Origin: Paenibacillus sp. TCA20
GTDB lineage: Bacteria; Bacillota; Bacilli; Paenibacillales; Paenibacillaceae
Assembly: GCF_000732325.1 (NCBI RefSeq)
Contig: NZ_BBIW01000001.1
Span: 496,001-560,000 of the forward strand
Reading direction: 5' to 3'
DNA: 64,000 bases
The notes beneath the pieces are model-generated. The model was not told the origin of the DNA. It ran no database searches and was given only the letters and a program-made list of their open reading frames with translations. Both the position numbers and the translations under genes were made by a program. Positions within the stretch are counted from its first letter, which is position 1, and the number at the start of each line of letters is the position of its first letter. This document shows, piece by piece, positions 19,121 to 27,190 of this stretch.

Positions 19121-19220
19121 TTCATTCAGCTCCTCATTTATTCCTTAGAATCTATATATCTATTCTATGAACGGAAAAATGAGATTATGTGAATCAATTT
19201 AGAGAAAGAGTCCGCAATTA

Positions 19221-19568
19221 TTATTTCAGTTCGCCGCCGTACAGATGCTGCAGACTTTCCATAATGATTTTGTTGACATCTTCAATAATGACGCTAAGGC
19301 GGCGTTCTGCCTCAAACAGTCTCCGAATATTCAAATTCAGACTTAGCACCTCAAAGGATTTTTCCATCGTTTCCATTTCCTCTTGAGAAGGCATGTCGCC
19401 TGTCATCATCCGCTGCTGGAGCTCATTCTGACGAACCCGAAACTCATCCAGCATACGCTGCGAATCCGGATCTGCGGCAACAAGCTTCATCGCCTGTGAG
19501 ATTTCCTTCACTTCTTCGCTGTCTTTAAGTGCTGCGGCCAAATCGTGTGCTTTGTCATAAACGTTCAT
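19221..19568 (-). CDS. yheA: YlbF/YmcA-family protein, YheA-like
   Basis: The 115-residue protein is nearly all helical: MNVYDKAHDLAAALKDSEEVKEISQAMKL, then DPDSQRMLDEFRVRQNELQQRMM and a C-terminal helix pair. This is the YlbF/YheA pattern. In B. subtilis yheA neighbours yheC/yheD; here it is divergent from the YheC/YheD-like array, which supports the assignment. Other members of the fold (YlbF, YmcA) act with YaaT on RNase Y; the role of YheA is not known. Confidence 0.88.
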   Translation of the reverse strand: MNVYDKAHDLAAALKDSEEVKEISQAMKLVAADPDSQRMLDEFRVRQNELQQRMMTGDMPSQEEMETMEKSFEVLSLNLNIRRLFEAERRLSVIIEDVNKIIMESLQHLYGGELK

Positions 19569-19785
19569 TATTCATTTTCCTCTCTGTCGATAAAGTGCTG
19601 CTGTACATTTACTTCCATCCCTCATGTTTTCGTACAACAACCTAAAATTAAATCAAGTTTTGCAAAAAATGGTCAATCACCAAGGGATATATGTCCTCAT
19701 ATGATGAATCACATGCACTTTCTCATACTCAGCTTACATCCAAAAACGACTGACATCATGTTTGCCCCCTGGAAGGAGATCCACG

Positions 19786-21153
19786 ATGTCCCAAAAAAAA
19801 ATAACGATCCACATCAGCGGATCAGGCATCCTGCAGGATGACGTCGTGATGATCGGTGAGAAATTTCTAAAGTTTTGGAAAATTCCTGCCGGACGTCCGC
19901 TCCAGCTTGCATTCGGAAGCTTTAAGCAAGAAGTTACCATTATTTCCGTACCCAAGTTTGAAGGCATGCGAGTGAGTCCCATACTAGCCGAGCGATGTGG
20001 TCTCACTTCTCGTACGGTTCTGAAGATCCGTTATTTCGATAGCAGCCGGACACTCCGTATCGGTCCCCTCATCAGCGTCCTGATCAGTCGCGATCATCCT
20101 GATAAGCTTGATCGGCCTTTCGGCTCTATCACGATGTTTTGCAGCGAACTGGTGAGGGCCTGTCAGAAACGGGGAGCATACGTGTACTTTATTACACCAG
20201 ACCATGTCGATTCAGTTACCGGGCAAATCGAAGGCTGGGTGTATGACGAAGGATGGAAAAAAAGAGTGATGCCTATTGCAGATGTCGTCAACAATCGACT
20301 GACTTCACGCAAGCTTGAGAACAAACCTAGCGTACAGCATTTTGTAAAGGAAGTAAAATCGCGATACGGAACCGTGACGTATAATGAGAAGTTTCTCGAC
20401 AAGAATGAAGTGTTCGAGGCGTTGAAATCGGAGAGCAGTCTAAGAAGGTACTTACCTGAATCACACTCCCTCAAGTCCTTTACTGTGCTCAAAACGATGT
20501 GTCAAACGTATCCGGTTATATTTCTCAAGCCCGTTCGAGGCAGCCTGGGCAAAGGAATCATACGTATATCCAGACAGTCTGATGGAACCTATATGACCCT
20601 TTCCACTCAGCTTGGCGGTGTCCAAAAGCAGGTATACTCCAGCCTCACCAAATTATTTGCAGGATTGTCTGGGAAGATGAAGACAACCAAATACCAGATC
20701 CAACAAGGACTGCATCTCATTGATATCGGCAAAAAACCGGTCGATTTCAGAGCATTGGTACAGAAAAATCGTGCAGGGAAATGGAAGGTAACCTCCATTG
20801 TCGCCCGCATTGCCGGCGGCAGCCATTTTGTATCCAACCTCGCCAGAGGCGGCTCACTCAGCACGGTAAGAGAAGCCGTAAACAAGAGCTTATTATCCAG
20901 TGATGCCAAAAAAAATGCTTATGTCTCTCTGCATAAGGCAGCGCTTAGTATTGCAGAAGGGATCGACGCGACCATTCCAGCGCATTTTGGAGAACTGGGA
21001 ATTGATCTTGCGATGGATTACTCGGGTAAGGTCTGGCTCATTGAGGTCAATTCGAAGCCCTCCAAGAATGACAACACACCGCTTACTGACAATAAGATCC
21101 GGCCATCTGTCATTACTATGCTCGATTATTCCGCTTACCTCGCCGGATTCTAA
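19786..21153 (+). CDS. YheC/YheD-family ATP-grasp protein 1 (long form)
   Basis: 455 residues. Residues 1-90 form an extra N-terminal beta-rich domain (ITIHISGSGILQDDVVMIGEKF onward). The YheC/D core starts at RIGPLISVL. ATP-grasp signs are the glycine loop IFLKPVRGSLGKGIIRI (about 245-261), DFRALVQKNRAGKWKVTSIVARI, and the metal site GELGIDLAMDYSGKVWLIEVNSKP with the usual Asp, Glu and Asn. ATP-grasp enzymes join a carboxylate to an amine or thiol through an acyl-phosphate; the substrate of this family is unknown. B. subtilis YheC/YheD are spore-coat-associated. The start at 19786 follows GGAAGGAGATC. First of five tandem paralogues. Confidence 0.9.
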   Translation: MSQKKITIHISGSGILQDDVVMIGEKFLKFWKIPAGRPLQLAFGSFKQEVTIISVPKFEGMRVSPILAERCGLTSRTVLKIRYFDSSRTLRIGPLISVLISRDHPDKLDRPFGSITMFCSELVRACQKRGAYVYFITPDHVDSVTGQIEGWVYDEGWKKRVMPIADVVNNRLTSRKLENKPSVQHFVKEVKSRYGTVTYNEKFLDKNEVFEALKSESSLRRYLPESHSLKSFTVLKTMCQTYPVIFLKPVRGSLGKGIIRISRQSDGTYMTLSTQLGGVQKQVYSSLTKLFAGLSGKMKTTKYQIQQGLHLIDIGKKPVDFRALVQKNRAGKWKVTSIVARIAGGSHFVSNLARGGSLSTVREAVNKSLLSSDAKKNAYVSLHKAALSIAEGIDATIPAHFGELGIDLAMDYSGKVWLIEVNSKPSKNDNTPLTDNKIRPSVITMLDYSAYLAGF

Positions 21154-21178
21154 CAACTGGAAAGGAGGAATCAGATCC

Positions 21179-22279
21179 ATGAAAAAGCCGCTTGGTACGC
21201 TCGGTGTGCTCGTGAATGAACGGAAGGGAACACCCCCATTTGCCGATGAATATTTCTGCAGGCGGCTCTGTCAAGAAGGAGTAAACTTTGGAATGAATGT
21301 CGTTGTGCTCACCCCCAGAAGCTCAGAGCCAAATGGTAATTATCTAGGTTATCAATATATTAAGGGCACCTGGACCCAGCTTCCGGTAGAACAGCCCGAT
21401 CTGATCTATGATCGATGCCTGTCACCTGTACCCGGCATATTCAGACGAAGAATAAATAAGGCTGCGAAATCAACTTCACACAAGGTCAGATATTTATCCC
21501 GGGGACTACCGGGTAAGTGGCATGTTTATAACTCCCTTCGTCTAAACGCTGTGCTGAGAGAGCATTTGCCCGAAACAGCCATCTACACGAATGTAGAACA
21601 GCTGAAGCAATGGCTGGTACGGCATCCTCAAGGTGTATTCTTGAAGCCGCAGGCAGGAACACACGGCAAAAGAACCGTTCTCGTTCGCAGGCAGCCTGAG
21701 AATGGCAAGCTTATCATTCAGGGACGCAATCGCTCCAACCACATGTTCAACAAGCGTTTCACCAATCATGAACTTGGACTCAGCCAGCTCCATCGCATCC
21801 TTTCCACTCGAACATTTATCATTCAGCCATTTCTCTCACTCATGAATCACGAGGAAAAACCATTTGATCTGCGTGTTCTCGTTCAGAAAAATGGCAGGGG
21901 GAAATGGAGCTTAAGCGGTCAAGCGATTCGTGAAGGCGGTCATGGCAGTCTTACTTCTAATCTTCACGGAGGCGGAACAGCTGTGGACTGCCGCTCCTTT
22001 CTGGAAACGGAATACGGCAAGGATCAAGCCGATCTCATTATGAACAAAGCGGCTGAGCTCTCCGCTATCATCCCCGTGGTACTAGAAGGAAGGTTTGGTC
22101 GTTTAAGCGAGCTTGGTATCGATTATGGGATCGACCGTGATGGGAAGCTGTGGATTATTGAAGTGAATTCCAAGCCGGGCCGCTCTTCCTTTCTGCTCGC
22201 AGGTGATGTGGAAAGCGCGAGTCTTGCTTACAACCGGCCTCTTGAATATGCCCGTTATTTACTGCTTCGTACCCAATAA
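21179..22279 (+). CDS. YheC/YheD-family ATP-grasp protein 2 (short form)
   Basis: 366 residues, starting directly at the core (MKKPLGTLGVLVNERKG) without the 90-residue domain of paralogues 1 and 3. The metal site SELGIDYGIDRDGKLWIIEVNSKPGRSS is intact, as is DLRVLVQKNGRGKWSL. The glycine loop reads VFLKPQAGTHGKRTVLV, with Arg where the others have Gly, so nucleotide binding may differ. AAAGGAGGAATC precedes the ATG, 25 bp after gene 1. The frame is open far upstream (to 20900) inside gene 1, but that part is a frame shadow. Confidence 0.9.
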   Translation: MKKPLGTLGVLVNERKGTPPFADEYFCRRLCQEGVNFGMNVVVLTPRSSEPNGNYLGYQYIKGTWTQLPVEQPDLIYDRCLSPVPGIFRRRINKAAKSTSHKVRYLSRGLPGKWHVYNSLRLNAVLREHLPETAIYTNVEQLKQWLVRHPQGVFLKPQAGTHGKRTVLVRRQPENGKLIIQGRNRSNHMFNKRFTNHELGLSQLHRILSTRTFIIQPFLSLMNHEEKPFDLRVLVQKNGRGKWSLSGQAIREGGHGSLTSNLHGGGTAVDCRSFLETEYGKDQADLIMNKAAELSAIIPVVLEGRFGRLSELGIDYGIDRDGKLWIIEVNSKPGRSSFLLAGDVESASLAYNRPLEYARYLLLRTQ

Positions 22280-22395
22280 CGTCAAGCAAAACGAATAAGC
22301 ACACTAAAATAGCCGAATACATCCAGCACAGCTGGCCTGAGACGAGACAGCTAAGCTCAAGATCAGCAGCGTTTCAGGATAGGAGGATAAAATCA

Positions 22396-23769
22396 ATGAG
22401 TCTGACTTTGTGTAATGTGCACTTTACAAAAAGGCCGGAGAAGGTCATCTATATATCCAATGCATTAATGAATAACTTCCAGCTATCCGGTAAAAAAACA
22501 GTTCATGTCCGGCTTGGCAAACAGCGTATCAATGTCCATCTCAAACCACTTAAAAAATCCGGAAAACACATCTATCTGTCAAGCAGCGTCCGCAACGCAA
22601 TTCAAATTCCAAATCCAGGCAATATTCTTATCAAAGGAGTCGAGGGAGATGAAGTTCAGCTCGGTCCGCTGATCGGTATTCTGTCTGACGGTCCGACTTC
22701 TGCATCACAACCGTTCGGCTCACGAACCGGATTTGTGAAACAATTGCTTAAACAAGGTAATCAGGATTCTTATACATTCGGATTTACTCCGAAAGATATT
22801 GATTGGGGAAATGAGAGGGTCTACGGCTATTTTCTGAACAGCAGTGGTGGATTCTCTAGAAAATACGTGCCGCTTCCAGACGTCGTATATAACAGGCTGC
22901 CGAGCAGAAGATCCGACTTCTCGCAATCGACCAACCAGCTTCGTGACCGCTTTGAGCGAAAGAACATTCCTTTTTTCAACTGGAGCTTCTTTAACAAATC
23001 CGATATCTATCGATTGCTGGAGAATGATCAGACAGTTAACAGCTATGTACCGGAGTCACACATGAATCCAAGCATGGAAAAGATCAAGGAAATGCTGGAC
23101 CGTCATCAATTTGTATATTATAAGCCTTCCGCAGGAAGTCTCGGTCAAGGTATTTTTCGTCTGACCTACTTGCCCAAGAAAGGTTATTATGCCAGGTTCA
23201 GAAAGCCAGGCGGCAATGTACTTCTCCGATTTACTTCGTTCAAGAAGCTTGCAACCATGCTTCAAGCCAGACTTGGATCGAGAACGAAGGATTACGTTGT
23301 CCAGCAAGGGATTCGGTTGATTGAGATCGATGGCTGCCCTATAGATTTTCGTTTTCATATGCATAAGAACGGGAATAACGAGTGGGTTGTTGTCGGGATC
23401 GGTGCCAAAAAAGCCGGAAAGGGCTCCATTACTACTCACATTAAGAACGGCGGCTCCCTTATGACACCAGAACACGCTCTCAGCAAAACCTTTGGTGACC
23501 GAGCGCAAGAAATCCTGCAGAAATCTAAGAACACAGCGATTAAATTAGCTGAGGCTATCGAGTTTCATCATAAACATCTTCTCGGTGAAATCGGTTTTGA
23601 TCTCGGTATTGATCAGGAGGCACAAGTATGGATGTTCGAAGCGAACGCCAAACCGGGCAGATCCATTTTTCGTCACCCTTCCCTCCGCACAGAAGGGAAA
23701 GCTTCGGTGGAGCATATCCTGGCGCACTGCATGTATCTGAGCAAATTCCGGAAGAAGGAAAGTTCTTAA
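22396..23769 (+). CDS. YheC/YheD-family ATP-grasp protein 3 (long form)
   Basis: 457 residues with the N-terminal domain of the long form (about 1-95), then QLGPLIGILSDGP. Loop FVYYKPSAGSLGQGIFRL, core DFRFHMHKNGNNEWVVVGIGAKKAGKGSITTH, and metal site LGEIGFDLGIDQEAQVWMFEANAKPGRS are all present. AGGAGGATAAAATCA precedes the ATG. A 116-bp gap to gene 2, the longest in the array, holds nothing I can name, so a second promoter could lie there. Its stop (TAA, 23767-23769) touches gene 4. Confidence 0.9.
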   Translation: MSLTLCNVHFTKRPEKVIYISNALMNNFQLSGKKTVHVRLGKQRINVHLKPLKKSGKHIYLSSSVRNAIQIPNPGNILIKGVEGDEVQLGPLIGILSDGPTSASQPFGSRTGFVKQLLKQGNQDSYTFGFTPKDIDWGNERVYGYFLNSSGGFSRKYVPLPDVVYNRLPSRRSDFSQSTNQLRDRFERKNIPFFNWSFFNKSDIYRLLENDQTVNSYVPESHMNPSMEKIKEMLDRHQFVYYKPSAGSLGQGIFRLTYLPKKGYYARFRKPGGNVLLRFTSFKKLATMLQARLGSRTKDYVVQQGIRLIEIDGCPIDFRFHMHKNGNNEWVVVGIGAKKAGKGSITTHIKNGGSLMTPEHALSKTFGDRAQEILQKSKNTAIKLAEAIEFHHKHLLGEIGFDLGIDQEAQVWMFEANAKPGRSIFRHPSLRTEGKASVEHILAHCMYLSKFRKKESS

Positions 23770-24875
23770 TTGGAGGCAAAAAAAACACAAAGCCAACGAT
23801 CGCCATATTAACTGTTTATGATAGAAAGAGAAAATTCCGAGGGAACCATAAAAATTTTAAAGACATTATCAAAACAGGCGAACAATTGGGGTGTCAGGTC
23901 TATGTCGTTACGGTTCGCGATCTGAACCTGTCCGCCGACTTCATTAAAGGATACAAGTACAGTGCAGAGCGGAAGGAATGGCTCCAGGGCCGGTACCCAC
24001 CACCCAACATTGTTTACAATCGGATTCCTCTTCGTGAAGATGAGAGCCGGCCGCTGGTGCAAAAAAAAATCAAGGAATGTATCGCTCATCCCAAAATCAA
24101 TCTGTATAATCCTTACTTTTTCAACAAATGGGAATTGTTTGAATGGCTGAGCAAAGCGAGGTCAACCGTATCATTTGTCCCCCATACTCGTAAGCTCAAA
24201 TCGTCTTCTGTAATCAGCAGCATTCTTCAATCCCACCCTACTGTATACCTTAAGCCAGAAAGCGGAAAGGCCGGTAAAGGGATAATGACCCTTCAATATC
24301 GTGAGGAAGATAAGCTTCCCTATAAGCTCAAGATCCAGGATCAATCCAAGAGCACAACCTATAAATCCTCTAATCTGGAGTCGTTATGGAAGAAAATTAA
24401 GCGCAGTATTAAACAAAACGACTATATAATCCAACAAGGTATTGAGCTGGCCGAATATGGAGGACGTCCCTTCGATCTTCGGGTTCTTGTGCAAAAAAAT
24501 GCGAATGGTCAGTGGCGCATGACCGGTGTAGGAGCCCGCCTGGCCGGCCGCAGAAGCATCACGACTCACGTTCCGCGCGGAGGCAGTATTGAAGATCCGA
24601 TCCTGCTTCTCAGCAGCGTATTTGACACACAGCTGGCCAGTAACATTCTCAACGATGTAAAAAGCACCGCTTTGGAAATTGCCAGACAGATAGAGAAATC
24701 ATCGGGTCACGCCTTGGGTGAAATGTCGATGGATCTCGGCATTGACCAGGACGGAGGCATATGGTTTTTTGAAGCCAATTCCAAGCCGATGAAATTTGAT
24801 GAACCTGCTATTCGCAAAAGATCGCTTGAACGGTTAATCCAATACTGTACGCACCTAGCGAAGCAAAATGGATAA
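23628..24875 (+). CDS. YheC/YheD-family ATP-grasp protein 4 (short form), start uncertain
   Basis: The core begins KPTIAILTVYDRKRK and has VYLKPESGKAGKGIMTL, DLRVLVQKNANGQWRMTGVGARL and GEMSMDLGIDQDGGIWFFEANSKP. The only canonical in-frame start is the ATG at 23628, inside gene 3, with AGGAGG 11 bases upstream; it would add 47 residues that look like a shadow of gene 3. By comparison with genes 2 and 5 the protein should start near 23769, where the sequence reads TAATT: the gene 3 stop overlaps an ATT, with AAGGAAAG six bases upstream. Either an ATT start or the overlapping ATG is used. The product is about 368 residues by the former, 415 by the latter. Confidence 0.8.
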   Translation: MDVRSERQTGQIHFSSPFPPHRRESFGGAYPGALHVSEQIPEEGKFLIGGKKNTKPTIAILTVYDRKRKFRGNHKNFKDIIKTGEQLGCQVYVVTVRDLNLSADFIKGYKYSAERKEWLQGRYPPPNIVYNRIPLREDESRPLVQKKIKECIAHPKINLYNPYFFNKWELFEWLSKARSTVSFVPHTRKLKSSSVISSILQSHPTVYLKPESGKAGKGIMTLQYREEDKLPYKLKIQDQSKSTTYKSSNLESLWKKIKRSIKQNDYIIQQGIELAEYGGRPFDLRVLVQKNANGQWRMTGVGARLAGRRSITTHVPRGGSIEDPILLLSSVFDTQLASNILNDVKSTALEIARQIEKSSGHALGEMSMDLGIDQDGGIWFFEANSKPMKFDEPAIRKRSLERLIQYCTHLAKQNG

Positions 24876-24913
24876 ACCATCCAAATTTGACTATCAAAGA
24901 AGGTGATCATTCT

Positions 24914-26014
24914 ATGCCGTCACCTGTCTTAGGCATACTGACACTGTACCTCAACGACAAAAAACAACTCGAAGAAAAGAAAATATACGAGCGAATGATT
25001 TCGGAAGGCGAACGGCTCGGACTCGATGTTTATGTATTCACTCCATCCGATGTCCATCCGTCCAAAGAGATGATTCATGCCCTGATTTATGAGACAGAGC
25101 ATAAACGATGGGCTCGAAAATGGCGAAAGTTCCCTGATATGATATTTGACCGGTGCAGAATCCAGCGGAGTGCCCGTTTCCAAGAGCTCAGACTTTTCAG
25201 ACAAAAGTATGCGCATCTCCTCTTCTTGAATCGGCCATTACGCAATAAGTGGACTATACATCAGGTACTGCATAAGAAACAGCGATTCAGACCCTATCTA
25301 CTGGACACCAAATTGTACAGCAGTAATGCAGATCTGAAGAGCATGCTCATGAAACACAGTCTGCTGTATATTAAGCCGATTAACGGAACAGGGGGCCGCG
25401 GAATTCTCAGAATCGAACGATTAACCAAGGACGGCCTCCTGCTCGTTCAAGGCAGAGATCATCAACGGCAGATTCTGGAGCCGAGACAGATGCACTATAA
25501 GCTGCTCCCTAAGCTGCTGAAGAATTGGGAAGTCAGGAGCCGATACATTATCCAGGAAGGGGTTCAGCTCCAGCTAGCCAGTGGACGGGTGCATGATTAC
25601 AGGATGCTGGTTCAGAAGAATCAAGAGGGGATATGGGAATTCACTGGCTGTGCCGGTCGGATCGGAGGACATAAGAGTGTCACTTCCAATCTTCATGGCG
25701 GGGGAACAGCGATTGAAATGAATGAACTATTAACACAGTGGATTACCGATTCGGATAAGAGAGCAGAGGTTCGTGCTGCTGTCGAGCACTTTGGAGTCGA
25801 TGTTGCAAAATATTTAGAAGCCACTTATGGTGCATTATGTGAGTTGGCACTCGATATTGCCATTGACAAGAACGGCGATATTTATCTGATTGAGGTAAAT
25901 CCGAAGCCTGCAAGGGAAGTCTTTGCACAAATTGGCCAGAATGAGGTTTACAAGCAAGCGATTGTGAAACCGCTGGAATACTCTCTGTGGTTATATAAGC
26001 AGAGGAGTTCATAA
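24914..26014 (+). CDS. YheC/YheD-family ATP-grasp protein 5 (short form)
   Basis: 366 residues starting MPSPVLGILTLYLNDKK. Loop LLYIKPINGTGGRGILRIE, core DYRMLVQKNQEGIWEFTGCAGRIGGHKSVTSNLHGGGTAI, metal site CELALDIAIDKNGDIYLIEVNPKPAREV. The ribosome site is AAGGTGATC before the ATG at 24914; an upstream in-frame start at 24887 has none. It lies 38 bp after gene 4 and closes the array, ending before a large inverted repeat. Confidence 0.9.
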   Translation: MPSPVLGILTLYLNDKKQLEEKKIYERMISEGERLGLDVYVFTPSDVHPSKEMIHALIYETEHKRWARKWRKFPDMIFDRCRIQRSARFQELRLFRQKYAHLLFLNRPLRNKWTIHQVLHKKQRFRPYLLDTKLYSSNADLKSMLMKHSLLYIKPINGTGGRGILRIERLTKDGLLLVQGRDHQRQILEPRQMHYKLLPKLLKNWEVRSRYIIQEGVQLQLASGRVHDYRMLVQKNQEGIWEFTGCAGRIGGHKSVTSNLHGGGTAIEMNELLTQWITDSDKRAEVRAAVEHFGVDVAKYLEATYGALCELALDIAIDKNGDIYLIEVNPKPAREVFAQIGQNEVYKQAIVKPLEYSLWLYKQRSS

Positions 26015-26050
26015 TTGTCCTATGCCTCATCATTGATTATATGAGTTAAG

Positions 26051-26126
26051 AAACCGCATATGCGTAATTCCCTTCGAAAGCTTGAAAGCAATTGACAACG
26101 TCCAAAGGGGATTTCATATGCGGTTT
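26051..26126. repeat. Long inverted repeat between the YheC/D array and the HAD gene
   Basis: AAACCGCATATG (26051-26062) and its exact complement (26115-26126) flank 52 bases; pairing can extend inward through TTCCC/GGGAT with small bulges. It lies between converging genes, so a bidirectional transcription stop is the likely role, although no clear T run follows. Confidence 0.6.
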
Positions 26127-26154
26127 ACTCATTTCTATAAGCAGTTATTCATTA

Positions 26155-26841
26155 CTATTCAGCTTGTTTATACAAGGTCAACAATTCTGTAAAGTCATTT
26201 AGAAGCGCATTTGAGCCCTTCAATTCATCCTCGCGCCCAAACCCTGCATAAGCGCAGCCAATCACTGTTTGTCCATTCTCCACGCCTGCTTCGACATCAG
26301 AGGATCGGTCTCCTACCATCCATGCCGAACGAATATTGTGTTTATCTAACAATAGCTTGACCAGATCAACCTTTGATGCTGTTGCATACTCTCCGGCACT
26401 ATACAGATCATCAAACAGATGTGCAATACCATAAGCTTTGGCGACACCCTTTACATAATGCTCCAGTCCATTACTTGCAACAAACAGCTTCACACCGTAA
26501 TCATGCAGTGCCTTAAGCGTATCAACCACCCCAGGATATAGTACACCTATCCCCTGCTCTAATCCTTCCAGCTCGAGCTGCAGCAACAGTTCATCGGCAC
26601 GCAGCTTCGCTGCCTCTGTTGAATTGGGTATTACCCGCTTCCATATATCAGGAAGCAGCATGCCCAGACTGCCGAGAATAAGCTCTTCAGGCGGTGTCGC
26701 TCCTTCGTGATGTCCTTCTTCTCTTAAAATATCAAACATTTTATGGTACACAGGAACGAGCAGCGATTCCGTCTGAAACAGTGTTCCGTCCATATCAAAA
26801 ATCATTGCCTCGGGTTTATTCAGTATGATCCTTTTTTCCAC
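26155..26841 (-). CDS. HAD-superfamily phosphatase
   Basis: 228 residues. Motif I FDMDGTLFQTE with the nucleophile Asp, a helical cap (about 20-95), motif II FVASNG, a Lys in ASKVDLVK, and motif III MVGDRSSDVEAGVENG. This is the PGP/beta-phosphoglucomutase-like HAD branch, cytoplasmic and Mg-dependent; the substrate is not predictable. Start GTG with AGGGG ten bases upstream. Confidence 0.88.
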   Translation of the reverse strand: MEKRIILNKPEAMIFDMDGTLFQTESLLVPVYHKMFDILREEGHHEGATPPEELILGSLGMLLPDIWKRVIPNSTEAAKLRADELLLQLELEGLEQGIGVLYPGVVDTLKALHDYGVKLFVASNGLEHYVKGVAKAYGIAHLFDDLYSAGEYATASKVDLVKLLLDKHNIRSAWMVGDRSSDVEAGVENGQTVIGCAYAGFGREDELKGSNALLNDFTELLTLYKQAE

Positions 26842-27190
26842 TAGTCCGCATCCCCTATTCTATTAAATATAAGTTTGCTATTACGAATGATTTAGTCGTA
26901 AGTCCACCTGTCTATGATAAGCATTCCAGCTCCCACATGTAAACCTTTCAAATGTAAATTTTCAGTCCTGCTTCCGTTTATTCTGTGTGTTGAACCTTCG
27001 TACTATACTTTTAGTTTCATCTTTCATCTTGAGGAAAAAAGGGTATATATAATGGCGAAGGATAAGGAAAGGAGAAAAGGGAGAAATTATACTGTCAAGC
27101 TCTCTTAGAGTTCTAGGTTCCACATACATATGCGGGCTGTAGGAGCAGGAGCAAATACTAAAATAGGAGAATGGAAAGGAGTCTTAACGC
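26842..27190. other. Divergent intergenic region, HAD gene / Ca2+ ATPase
   Basis: 349 bases without a supported gene. It must hold promoters for both flanking genes. TATAAT occurs near 27047, but no -35 at a proper distance is visible. A short frame there (MAKDKERRKGRN..., 18 codons) lacks a ribosome site. AAAGGAGTC at its end is the ATPase ribosome site. Confidence 0.4.

Noticed and set aside
20900-21178. 280-base upstream extension of the second YheC/D gene
   Set aside because: It overlaps gene 1 in another frame; AAAGGAGGAATC marks the true start at 21179 and the protein there matches the family start.
26914-27108. 64-aa plus-strand ORF before the Ca2+ ATPase
   Set aside because: No ribosome site at its start; the codons read like intergenic DNA.
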